Below are positions 21,288-33,004 of a stretch of DNA of 64,000 bases, one piece after another. Position 1 is the first letter of the stretch, and each line of letters begins with the position of its first letter. Origin of the DNA: Scolanthus callimorphus (lineage: Eukaryota; Cnidaria; Anthozoa; Actiniaria; Edwardsiidae); contig CM066925.1 in assembly GCA_033964015.1 (NCBI GenBank), forward strand, positions 4,916,523-4,980,522, in the 5' to 3' direction. The notes beneath the pieces were generated by a model. The model did not search any database. It saw only the letters and a program-made list of their open reading frames with translations, and was not told where the DNA came from. Both the position numbers and the translations under genes were made by a program.

Positions 21288-23580
21288 AAACGGAAACAGG
21301 CGAATGTATTGACAAATGGATTTGTTATTAAGTAGAAGAAGATTTTGTGCTTCTGTTTCTTGACTGCTGCGTGTAATTGCCCTGTTTATAATCTCGTCGT
21401 ATTGACAATCTTGCGTGAGCGGGAGATCTCTACTCTCCTTGATGGCAAATGAGATAAATGCATCCTGCTGACATGTCGTGATAGTGAGCCCACCAACAGC
21501 AGACGATGTAATTGTTATTGATTTAGAACAACTACACAAAAAGTGTGTGTACATGGAGTGCGCCAATGACCGAAAATCGCCAGACACTGAAAATCGCCGG
21601 TAGAACAGGCCAAACACAAAGCATTCCTTTGACATATGGCATGCTGCCAAATCAACCCAAAAGAAGTTGTTGAATGTTGGCAAGGAAAGTGGATATGATG
21701 TTCTCACAAATTGGCAAAGGTTATTAGAAACCACCTGTACTAGTGTGCCACATCCAACAAAAATTGGTTTGAGGAACTTATAATAGCCAAATGGAACTCA
21801 CTCATAAGACACATCACGACAAGCACAAAAACCACCCTGACAGTCTCTTCAGCCCACCCTCGCCTAACCCAACCACGAGACTTGATTAAAGTAGGTATGT
21901 ATTATCATAGGCATTAAAAACCTGGGGGTACTCAGCAAGTGAGCAAGGGAAAATTGTGCATGCCCCAAAAATCTACTGGTTCCCACAAAACTAAACTGAA
22001 ATCAATTAAAATATAATTCCAATACTCGCCAATACGCAAAACGTCGCTGGGGCGGGACTCGAAAATCGAGCAAGCCTTCATGCGAGAGTCGAACTGTCGT
22101 GTAAGAAACTTACTTAGAAATCCTTCTCAAGAAATTATTGTCTTATCAAATCGGTTTACCCTGTTGTACACTTGTTTCAGTAAAAAATACTTATATCTTA
22201 CCTAATTGTAAGAAACATGAGATCTAGGCTCTCCTGTTCTTGACTGACATTTGATTATTTTGTTATTTCCTGATTGGCTATCATCATTTGCTTAGCAATA
22301 TGTCATAGCTTTAGGTGTGTTTGTATAGTGTACAATGCACTTTGCCAGTAGTTCAGTAGAGTTTCTATCAGAAAAGGATTGTGTTTATTGGAATTTGATT
22401 TTACCTTTGGATGTTTTGAGTTCAAGTCCGGAACCGATGTGTAAGTACGACTCCATGTTATACAGTACTGTAGTCTTCTAGTACTAGTGTTCAACCTATT
22501 TCCTGTAAGTTTTTAGAGATTTTAATCATCTCAGTGTGTCTAGTTTTCACAAGGCTCTATTGTTTCTGGTTTCGTGTAACACAGCCCTAGCCTTGTTAGG
22601 ATTTTTTTTAGTAAATCGCTTAGCATTGGTTTATCGTTATTATTGGTTACCATTTATCGGTATTTGAATGTTTTATGCTCATATGTATGATTTGTTGTAT
22701 TATTTTATGCCTTTTAGCTTTTAGGAATAGCTTATTGTAATTTCGAAACTATGATAGCAATGTCCTGTTCGTGATTCTATCACCTTTGTAATTTCCTCAG
22801 CAATTCTAGTAATAAGTTGATTATGCATTGTATTTCAGTTCGTATTTTACGTTCGTTATCGTCTATTAAATCACCGTAACTTTAGCTGATTTTCCGTGGT
22901 CTCTGTGGACTTTATACGATCAGTAAAACAGTTCCCAACCCCGACCTTTATGAACAAAAATAAAGTACTTTCTCGCGTATAAAAGCCGAATTCTGTGTCC
23001 CGTTAATGACTAACAGTAGGTCAAGGGTCACTGCAACAATACCAGATACATACTTGGGCAGAATAAAAACAAGGCATAACATTACAATATTTGGCGCGAA
23101 AAACGTTGCACTTCCCTCTCGATTTTTGTAGGAATTCGTGAAATTTCAAAGTTTTAAACTACCCTATGTGATAAATAGTATCACCAGCATCAAGTTGGGT
23201 GATTATGGGGAGAATTGAAATTTCGACCATTATTGCATGATTGATTTAATTATTCAATTCAAAAATGCAATTTTCAATTCAGTATTGAAACGTTTGTAAT
23301 CTAAATAATTACTCTGGGTGAACAATTGCTTATTCAGAAATCAGAACTTGAGCATTTAACATTTTAATAGAGATTATATTATATTATATTATTATTCGCA
23401 CGCGTCTTGTGTGGACACACTTCTAATAAGTAGTTACGTGTTTCATGATAAATGTTTTATATTCGGTTGAGCGAATTAGAATATAGGCTGTAAATCCAAA
23501 TAAGTATTCAATTAACACTAGTTTTTTAGAGTACTACAAATTATAAAGGAGTCTCCTGGAGAGCAACCTAACGCGCAACA
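21288..23580. other. No recognised gene
   Basis: A 152-codon minus-strand frame (21734-21276) lacks recognisable motifs. The rest is AT-rich, with a TATTA repeat at ~23378-23396. One block (22900-23000) contains tataaaagccga, which looks like a TATA element without a supported gene. Confidence 0.35.
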
Positions 23581-23586
23581 ATTAAA

Positions 23587-25838
23587 ATGCAAACCCTGAA
23601 TTATATAATTTTTGTATTATATTTTTTCACAGCAATGGTATCAGATCGGCTCAAGAATAAGGAGTGGCGTTACGCCTTGCTTTATTTTCTCGCAAGAAAC
23701 GAAGTTGGAATTGTAAAAAGACTACATGTAAAAAATATGGAAATAGATTGTTACACTGCACGAGTATTAGAAGTTGGAGGTATGTTGTAGGGAGGCTCTA
23801 TTCAACATATTGCTTTTATTTTTGTTATTGCTGAAGATAATCCTTTGCTGTCCACAGTATTGCAAATCATCCTTTCTACACTACTGTGTAGCTACAGTAC
23901 TATAAACTTTCTACATAGCAGCTGATTGTTCCTAAGCAAATGCTCCTAAGGTTCAGTGAGAGATACAGTAACTTTGTTTATTTGTTTGTTTGTTTATTAG
24001 TTTTGCCAACCCTATAAATATAATATATGTTTTACAATACGAAAAGATAGGAAACAAAAATTTACATTAATTTGAATACCTGCGATTTTCACAGTTTTAG
24101 GAAGCAAGTCGAACCCAGTTTACTTGGCATCAAGCAAGACTTTCTGAGAAGATTCAAGAGTTTTTATACTTAATTGCAATTATAGGAGCCTGCTTGGGGT
24201 GCTTAGGTGATGCAACAAAAATATCCTTCACAGACAGGTGACACACAACAGTCCCGTTCCTTCCCATGTGAAGGGTCATTATTGCTGACCCTAAATTTTC
24301 ACATTTTACTTTAAAAATGAGGGTGAATACATGATTGTAGTTGCCAATTATTTTTTGGTCTTACTTTTGGATTCCATGTTCATGCTTTATTGTTAGTACT
24401 TCTATAAACCGTGAATTGTGTATTTTCAGATGATGAGCTCAGTCTCAAGATAAAGTTTAACTACTTTAGCCAGAAAATAATTGATGGATACCTGCCAACA
24501 CCAAAACAGAATTTAAAAAATGCACGGTAGTGTCGACACGGAATGCCTCTCTGACCAGCTATGATTCAAGCCTTGTTTTCCCTTTAACACAAATCCATGA
24601 TGATTCACCAACACCTGGTCATAGTGCATCCCATTTTTTATGTTCTTCAACCACAGATGCAAGTCCAATTCTTCCAATGCCATCAACAGCCCCACAAGCA
24701 TCACACTCCCCAAGCATGATACAGAGATAAGTTTACTATCAACCAAGATAGATAACCTAACTACTAGTGTCGGTGTTCTTTTAAAGAAGCAAATATCATT
24801 GGAGGAAGGTCTAAAAGAAATACTTAGCAAGCTACCCAAAAGCCACTACCCAGAACCGTGTAACCCCCAACCTGAATCATTCACTGCCATTACTTCCCAT
24901 TCATCAGACCCGTCCACTCCCCAACCTGAAGCTTTGTCTCTCCATTCCGGCCAATCCACTCCCCAACCTAAGTGGCGTTCTCTCCCCAACCTGAAGCTAC
25001 GTCTGCCCATTGCTACGTCTGCCCATTCAGACCCGTCTACTCCCCAACTTGAAGCTTTGCGTGTCCATTCAGACCCTTCCGCTTCCAAACCTGAAGTTAT
25101 CACTGCTCATTTAGAGCTTTCTTTGTCTCACCCCATATCCTTAACCTTCTGACCCACTTTTTTCTACCTCACATTCACAAATGTTTAATCATAGTTCCCA
25201 AACATCCACCTCACATTCACAATCATCGAACCTACTAACTGAACCCACCTGCTCTCCTTTAGAATCCCACATTTCTCTTCTGCAACCAAACCCATTTTTT
25301 CAATCCACAATTTCACAATCACAAGCCTCCACTCCCTTTTCACAGGGTTCCACCTCAGCTCAGCAAGCCTGCACATCAATTAACCAACTAACTACATTCC
25401 TCTCACAAGCAGGCTTCCCTTTTCCTTCTCTAAAAGCAAGCACCAACACATCACCAACTTTCACAAGCCTGCACACCATTTGTAAAGATCACTTCACCCA
25501 CTCTTCCACAAGCCAGCATTTCAGATGTCACATCACCCCTTTCACAACCTGCTGATATGTCAGTTCCTTTCTTCCCATCAATAACTCTTCCTTCAGCTCT
25601 CCCCACACAGCTAATGACAGGCCGTAACTAACAATTCCCTTCCTCCACTATGCCTTTTCCAAACATATCACCACCGCATCCCCCTCCTCTTTCCTTCCCA
25701 AATGAGCGTACTATTTATCATTTGGCAGAATCAGTTTCCCGTACGAGCGTTCCTGTTAAACTCCTCAAAGAACTATACCCAGATCCTGGTGATCTCATTA
25801 ATGTCAGTTTTAATGGAGGCAGGGGAAAAGAGATTTAA
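23587..25838 (+). pseudogene. Possible BEN-domain-like gene with Pro/Ser/Thr-rich linker, frames broken
   Basis: Exon 1 (23587-23787) encodes KEWRYALLYFLARNEVGIVK and ends at GGAG|GTATGTT. A second exon after tattttcag (24430) continues in frame (DDELSLKIKFNYFSQK) but meets a TAG at 24526-24528. Downstream, three other frames carry a coiled-coil stretch (EISLLSTKIDNLTTSVGVLL, ~24725-24785), a low-complexity Pro/Ser/Thr/Gln region with imperfect repeats of HSDPSTPQPEA (24880-25110), and SVPVKLLKELYPDPGDLINV (25755-25815), which reminds me of a BEN-domain start. The several needed frameshifts suggest a decaying copy. Family call is tentative. Confidence 0.35.
24895..25110 (+). repeat. Imperfect minisatellite, ~36-57 bp units
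   Basis: Variants of cattcagacccgtc(c/t)actcc followed by ccaac(c/t)(t)gaagct recur at least five times. In one frame they encode HSDPSTPQPEA-like repeats. Confidence 0.7.
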
Positions 25839-26325
25839 ACCCATGTGCAAAATATTTATTATTGACAGTCGCACCATATTTACAATGATAGGAATAGAAA
25901 TAATTATAGGTTCGTGAAATAGCAAATGCTACAAACCGCCACCTAACAAAATACATCAAGACAGGATAAAAAAAATAACTTGCATGCAATGTACACGTAC
26001 TATAGTGAGGCATAAGAAAGGGAACAATTTGTATACGACTTTATCAGCAAAATACAGGATGTGCGATGTTGGGAGACACAACAATGTTGTAAAACCATGA
26101 CCGAGAGGCGAGTGCATCGTCTTGTAATTACTTTTAAAACAATTTAAATTTCTTTATCCTTCAGACTAATATATTTTTTTTATAATTAAGATGTATTTGA
26201 TGTCTTCTTTCACTCATATATTGGTGCAGAATATATGAGACCCAAAGGGAGGAAAACACCACACTTATTGATGGTCAACGAATGACAAAAACAACGGTTG
26301 CTATTACGGTATTCTGAACAAAGCT
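25839..26325. other. No recognised gene
   Basis: AT-rich sequence without a supported frame, repeat or RNA gene. Confidence 0.35.
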
Positions 26326-26339
26326 GTAAAACTTACTGA

Positions 26340-26740
26340 TCAGGAGACTCTCCTATTCTGTTTCTAAATTTTTCTGTAATATTTTCATAAAGTTTTATTA
26401 AGAATGCTGTCATGACCAAGAGTTCTTCATTTGATTCCCTTATTTTGCAGAAAATTATTTCACTTTGATGTATATAGCATCTGCGGTGAAAAGTGGCCCA
26501 CCGCTCCAACAGTTTGTTGTACAAAGTGGAGTGAATTCATTTTGATTTTTTTTTTCGTTGACATGGCAAAACACTCTCTCGATATTTATCCAGAAAAGTA
26601 ATGTGTCTTCCTGCGCTCACCCAGAGACTGGAATGGCGGGTGCACTCTGATTTCAACTGTGTAGGCTGCGAAAAGACCAGATAACAAAATAAAAGGGCAA
26701 CCAAAAAAACGGCTGGGCCAAGGACAAGTTTACCTTTCAA
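26340..26740 (-). CDS. Possible two-exon start of a type II membrane protein
   Basis: Exon 1 (26740-26621) encodes MKGKLVLGPAVFLVALLFCY, a cytosolic Met-Lys start and a clear membrane anchor, then SQPTQLKSECTRHSSLW. It ends in phase 0 at TGG|GTGAGC. A second frame (26524-26340) encodes RWATFHRRCYIHQSEIIFC and an N-glycosylation site (ENIT), and ends at a strong donor CA|GTAAGTTT. The acceptor joining them is weak. The layout is like Golgi glycosyltransferases or sulfotransferases, but no catalytic motif is visible. Confidence 0.3.
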
Positions 26741-28310
26741 TCGGGGCCACTAAATGAGTCATGATGCATAAATGAGTCTGTGTGCCTTCAAGTGTTGGAG
26801 TAGCGGATCAAGATAGAGGGCTAGAGCTATTTTTGAACTTAGAGTATGGGGGTATACGGAACCAGCCAGAGCAGCTACTCTCCCCATTGCAAGGAATTTC
26901 TGGGCACCGTTAAAATTCCTACAATGGATTTTAGGAGAATAGTGCTACAGTAATACTTGCAATACTCAAAGGGACTAAATTGCGAGGATTGCCCTAACCA
27001 GATTTGCGTGGAGCAAACCATCCCAGAACCTGAGGCATTACCCAAGATTAAATCACCCATCTCAACAACAAGCTCTTCAACAACTGATGGACCAAACACT
27101 GAGCGGCAAATTTTCCCAAGTAGTGGAGTGATAATGCAGTGCATACCTGTAATTATGGAGCATGCGGCGGCCATGCATCTAACCGACTTGTCGCAGATCG
27201 ACACGTAACTTTTTAACTTCCATACTGCTGGGTCGGCTCCTAGGGCGGTCGCCAACCCCATCTCGGAGGTGTGCTGCACTTCGTAGAGCCGAGGCAGGTG
27301 CACATTGTAAAAAAATATATATTTAAAAGACACTGTCTTCAAAGCAAGGTTTGTTGTTGAAAACCCAAAACCTTTGAAGGTGCCAGGAAATTGGGTCAGA
27401 TTAAATTTTGGATACAACGGATCGCAACATAATATGCTCTCCGTCCACAGTTTTTCACGTGTAATCAAATTAGAGAAAAATTTAAACAATCCAAAAGCAA
27501 GAAGTTATACAATAAGCCAGATAGAGCATTTACAAGTTTCTAAAAAGAGACGTCAAGTTTCAAGTACCATATAACTTGAAGTTTAAACGAGAGAAATTTA
27601 ATCGGTTAGAAGATTTGTACATGATGAATTGATAGTTATTTCCATTGAGGAGATTAAAGTTGGAAAATGTTCCATGTATAAGGAGACAAAGTTGAAAAAA
27701 AATCCCGGATACATCACCACACACCATCATTGCAAACAGATCCAATAGATGTGGATCGTTTTCTTTCATTATTATTGCGTTTTACTTTATCTTCCAAACA
27801 AGGCAGTTATGTGTCACAAAGCGACAGTAACTTTGTAAAATATTCATACTGAAAGATACGCACGGACGAATTACGGGAAAAAGCGAATTGGATACCGGGG
27901 CGCTTATATCTGGAATAAACTGCCGAAAGAGCAGCAGCAGCAGCTCGCTGATTTCATTTAAATCAAAATTAGATAGTTGCCTCCCAGCTTCTTTGACTTG
28001 TTTTAAACAGTATCGACTATTTTTAATATGATTTATTATTATATAATGTAGAATTTTTATCACGGCTTTTATGTAAACCAGCGGCTCTCGCTGATAGAAC
28101 CACCGTGCTTAAATAGAACTCTACCCAAAACTTTAGCCTTCGGAGAAAAAGTTAATAAATTTAAAGCTAAATAATCGCTTTCTAAGTAAGGTAACGTTGG
28201 GCACCGCAGCTTTAGTAAAGCCATAAAAGAAATTCATAAACTTATTTCCGGAGACAGAAAAAGATGTATCTTCAGAGAAAAAACGAGAAGGTATGCTCTA
28301 AGCCTAGAAG
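26741..28310. other. Unassigned stretch with one long minus-strand frame
   Basis: A 204-codon frame on the minus strand (27489-26875) and an overlapping plus-strand frame (26957-27208) are open, but neither shows a motif I recognise. The length could be chance or an old coding remnant. A run of CAG/CTG-like codons (gagcagcagcagcagctcg) is at 27928-27946. Confidence 0.25.
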
Positions 28311-28314
28311 TTAA

Positions 28315-30949
28315 GAGCGGATGTCTGTAACGGTCGACTCCAGCTGGAAAAATAGATTTTGACATTACATGTCAGAATGAAGCCTGTTATCAGCTGCTTC
28401 TAACGATATATTCTTTATCTCGTTGCGATTAATATTTTCGGAGAAATCCGGCCGAGTTTAGTATCGGGTCGACCATGGGGTTTGGGTAGCCTTCCGAGGC
28501 CGTTTTTACCGCACCAATAAAATATCAAAAATAAAAACAAATGCAAGCCGCTTTAGAAAATTTAAGCTGGCAGAACTCAAGAGCACATAATTCTTGTCAT
28601 TTTAAGCAGCCTTTTATTTCCCAGCGTTGAAAATTGAATATTTTACGAATTTTTAAATAATTACACTTTTTTGGAGCCCCCATCTATAGGGTATCTTTGA
28701 CTTGCTTTATCGGGTAGATCCATGTACATTTGAGAACTGAAATTTACTCAGGGTAATGGAGCGATGATAGATGTTTACAAATATCAAATAACGTTTGTGG
28801 GCAAGCTACTTTTGTAACCAGCAGGAGGCGGTAAAAATACCTTGACATGGCGAGGCATCACACTGTTGACTTGACAAGCGTGGAGGGAAAATCTTGCAAA
28901 AATCTCTGCTGAAACAAGAATAAGAGTCTAACAAATATCCTCAGACAATAATCATGGTTTCTCGCTAGAGTTTGAATCTGCAGAGATAAAATAAAATCTC
29001 TTGATCGACTCTCGAGTTTCCAAGTTGTTATTTACATCTCGAAACAATAGAACCATGTGTTAACTTGACCTCGTCAAACAGCACGAAAATCCACTTTTCG
29101 CCTGCAAACGAGCTCTATATTTCCGTAAAGTAAAGAGAAACACCTTCGGAATATCAAAAACATACCTTGCAAGCCATATTAGACAAGATTTAGGGCCATT
29201 TTAATGGAGAAAACGAGAATCTCTTCTCCGAGCTCGTCAGTTTGGTAAGCATTGCGTGACGCTGGTCACGTGAAAAACATACCCCAAGTGAGCACAGGTA
29301 GCTCGACGGCGTCAATAACATCGTACGCGATATACTTTTGTTTATTATTAATTCTTTAACTACTACCGCTACTAAAAAATCATAAATTCCCTCTTGGGCA
29401 ATGAGCATATTGATTTTACCCGAAAAGTGAACCTTGCGCCGGAACTTGACAGAGTCGCGCCGACCAGATCACGGCACGAAATCCAAGATCCATCTTGTGA
29501 AGGAGTTTGTTCCTGATCAGTTGAGAGCGTGCTAGCTTGTGTGTTTACTTGCTTCTGCTTTTTGAGGAAGTTTTCGCAATTATCAAAATTTGAAGAATAA
29601 ATTATTTGCATAATATACCTAAAATAAATTGTTTCAAAGCAAAATATCCAGTAAATAAATTGTTTACAGACATGCAATAAATAAATTATTTGCACCGGCA
29701 ACCCACAGAAAAAAAAAACTGATTTGTATGTTAAAAAGTCCCCCTAGTACCACCCCCGTCACTCGATGATATGGTCCCTTGGTATCCTGTTTTACTTGTT
29801 CACTTTTCGGGTAAAATATGCGAGCGCTCATTGCTCAAGAGGGAATTTATGATTTATTAGTAGTTGAAAGAATTTTTAATATTATTAAAATAATAAACAA
29901 AGTCGTATCCCGTGACGTTCTTACGCCGTAGAACAACGCCGTATTCCATTTTTCGGGCTACCTGTGCTCACTTGGGGTATATTTTTCACGTGACCAGCGT
30001 CACGCAATGCTTACCAAACAGACGGGCTCGGAGAAGAGATTCTCGTGTTCTCCATTAAAATGGCCCTAAATCTTGTATAATATGGCTTGCAAGGTATGTT
30101 TTTGAATATTCCAAAGGTGTTTCTCTTTACTTTACGGAAAAATAGAGCTCGTTTGCAGGCGACAAGTGGGTTTTCGTGTTGTTTGGCGAGGTCAAGTTAA
30201 CACATAGTTCTAGTATTTCGAGATGTAAACAACAATTTTGAAACTCGAGAGCTTTGATTTTATCTCTGCAGATTCAAACTTAAGCGAGAAACCATGATTA
30301 TTATCTGAGGATATTTGTTAGACTCTTATTCTCGTTTCAACAGAGATTTTTGCAAGATTTTCCCTCCACGCTTGTCAAGTGAACAGTGTGATGCCGTGAT
30401 CTTTATTAGTCGCAATGTCAAGGTATTCTTACCGCCTCCTTCTGGTTACAAAAGTAGCTTGCCCACAAAAGTTATTTGATATTTGTAAACATCTATCATC
30501 GCTCTATTACCCTGAGTCAATTTCAGATGTCAAATGTACATGGATCAACCCGATAAAGCACGTCAAAGATACCCTATAGATGGGGGCTCCAAAAAAGTGT
30601 AATTATTTAAAAATTCGTAAAATATTCAATTTTCAACGCTGGGAAATAAAAAGCTGCTTAAAATGACAAGAATTATGTGCTCTTGAGTTCTGCCAGCTTA
30701 AATTTTCCAAAGCTCCTTGCATTTGTTTTTATTTTTGATATTTTATTGGTGCGGTAAAAACGGCCTCGGAAGGCTACCCCAAACCCCATGTTCGACCCGA
30801 TACTAAACTCGGCCGGATTTCTCCGAAAATATTAATCGCAACGAGATAAAAAATATATCGTTAGAAGCAGCTGATAACAGGCTTCATTCTGACATGTAAT
30901 GTCAAAATCCATTTTTCCAGCTGGAGTCGACCGTTACAGACATCCGCTC
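28315..30949. mobile_element. Giant foldback DNA element, ~1.1-kb inverted arms, TTAA target site
   Basis: The left arm (28315-29437) starts GAGCGGATGTCTGTAACGG and is repeated inverted at 29795-30949, ending CCGTTACAGACATCCGCTC. The spacer is about 357 bp. TTAA lies immediately outside both ends (28311-28314 and 30950-30953). TTAA target sites point to a piggyBac- or Kolobok-type transposase supplied in trans. The arms differ by scattered substitutions and some indels (for example around 29880-29960). No transposase-like frame is present, so it is non-autonomous. Confidence 0.92.
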
Positions 30950-30953
30950 TTAA

Positions 30954-31378
30954 ACGTTGAAGCTCAGATTGTTTTCAAGGACTGCATGAGGTTTCGAAAA
31001 ACCTGTTCTAATAAATCCGGCGCAACAGACTTTCCATCCCGTCTGACTGAAGCAGCTAGTAGTGACGTTGTGCGAGAAGTAGGCTCGGCGTTGACAGAAT
31101 TATCTATCAATCTTGTTGATAACTTTGTAGCATGATTGCAATAAAAACCGTTAAATAATAACATAATGATTTTAAAGGAGAATTATGTTTTTGCCATGCC
31201 CGCCAAACGCATGGAAATGTGTTCGTGTATATAGAGAGTAGTTAGTCATATGTGTATGGTGATTGAAAACAGAAAATGTTCGGCTACATCAGCGCGTGGC
31301 CTGCATCAGAAAGGGGGTTGCACATCTTGCCAACTGCTAAAGAATGTATTGAAACAATCGTTTCCTATAGGGGAAAAG
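30954..31378. other. Short conserved-looking frame, then unassigned sequence
   Basis: Downstream of the TTAA, the plus frame to 31135 encodes NVEAQIVFKDCMRFRKTCSN and ends LTELSINLVDNFVA. It may be an exon remnant that the foldback element landed in, but the frame left of the insertion (AIKEIHKLISGDRKR ...) is one base out of phase. No family recognised. Confidence 0.2.
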
Positions 31379-32540
31379 TGTTATGGACCCTGTTAGCGAA
31401 GTATATGCACAATAAAAACGCCATGAATTACTAACTGTATTATAAAATGGCTAGACATTTAAATGTTCTAGTGATTAGTTAATTTGTAGAATGTTCTAGA
31501 TTGTAATCGCGCAAGTTGCACGAGTCATTCCGTGCGCCCACAAGTCCGTAAATATTCCGCTAGGAAGTACGTAACTCGCCCTATTTTCCGCTACGCCCTA
31601 GGCACGGCACACGTCCCAAACAGGGATATATAAAGGCGTACACGAATTTATCACGGTTAGTTAGTTGCTATCTATGCTACCAGCAGTGTTATGCAACCTG
31701 CTACCCTTTTGCTATCTACGTTGGTACAAGCGTAAACCAAAGTAAGTCTCTACACCTTTTATTATTTTTGCCATTTCAAGTGTTGCATATGTCAAATTTG
31801 TAAGGTTACACGTTATATCACGCAATGATATTGTCTAGTTATTATTGACGCTATTATCGTTATGAAGCCAAGAATATTAGTCGACTATTCGATGTAATAA
31901 TCCCTAGGTTTAGTGCAATAGTATTCACTATATTATGTCCCATAATCCAATGTGTGTAAACCCCTTCCCCGACTCCTTAGTTATGGAAACCTGTCAAAGC
32001 GTATGTATATGGCATATCACAGTGTCGCTATCGGAGAGACATGTAGTCCTTGTTTTTTTCTTCTTTCCCTTCGGTATACCTTGCCACATGCAAACGCTAT
32101 AAGTCTATAATGTTTCATGCTTTTATTGTTATGCTATGTATGCCATTCAATTCATGTTTAGTTAAGGTAGAATCTACAATTTTGTATTTTCAATTATCGT
32201 CCTAGTTCGAACCTACGAATTACGAACTGGCTACCCTTTGCTACAATCCCTCATCCACATCAACCATATCTACAACCACGAACATTGCCTTGTGCAAAGC
32301 TATCATTCGATTTCGGTATCGCGTCCCGAAATTGTCGATTCTACCATCATTATTGTCTTCAAACTGTATACAATTTCCGATAATTTCTAACTGATTGTTT
32401 GTCTGATTCTGTACATAATAAATCGCTTTAAATCAACCCGTCGAGTTCGAAATGCTAACTTGTACCAATATGACCATGTGGCTGTTTTGAGGGCTTTGGA
32501 GTATCCGCAACCTCCGTTAGTTCCGAGCAGTTACAATCAT
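31379..32540 (+). repeat. Possible solo LTR or promoter-bearing repeat
   Basis: It starts TGTTATGGACCCTGTTAGC, contains a good TATA box (gggatatataaaggcg, 31623-31638) and a following donor-like site (AAAG|TAAGTC at 31740). It ends near CCGAGCAGTTACA (~32535). TGT...ACA ends, TATA and size are LTR-like, but no target duplication was found and no second copy is in the window. Confidence 0.3.
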
Positions 32541-33004
32541 TATTATTATAGTCAAGCAAGCTGGTTTACCTAACTTGGCTAACGGGACTACCAGATAGTG
32601 CCACCAGATACCAGACAGTAATAGCAGATCAACTGGGAAAGAATGTGACTCTCCATGAGCGAGGTACAGGGTACAAACAGGGCAAAGCATTTCGATTCTG
32701 TTTTTTTTTTTTTTTCAAAGAAATTCACTGGCACCCAATATCATGGGATTCAGAGTTCTGTTTCCTCAAAGCAAACTGTACTCGTGCATGAAGAAAACGC
32801 AGCTCAGAAAACGGACACATCACACGTTGCTTGGCTCGCCGCAGACAGTAAATCTGGCTAGATTTCTTATTAGCAATGGCACTCGAATGGAAGCTTCTTG
32901 CTTAGACACAGCTATATTTTGGCTTGTGCAGTATTTACATGCCTAATCTTTTGGGTTACACGTTTTAATTATATTGCTTTTTGTGAAGGTAACCTCATTC
33001 ATTG

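Noticed and set aside
26875..27489. 204-codon minus-strand open frame
   Set aside because: Length is notable, but no motif, signal or splice context was recognised, and an overlapping plus-strand frame is equally open.
30899..31135. Frame spanning the right end of the giant foldback element as a gene
   Set aside because: Its first ~17 codons lie in the transposon arm; the remainder is out of phase with the frame left of the insertion.
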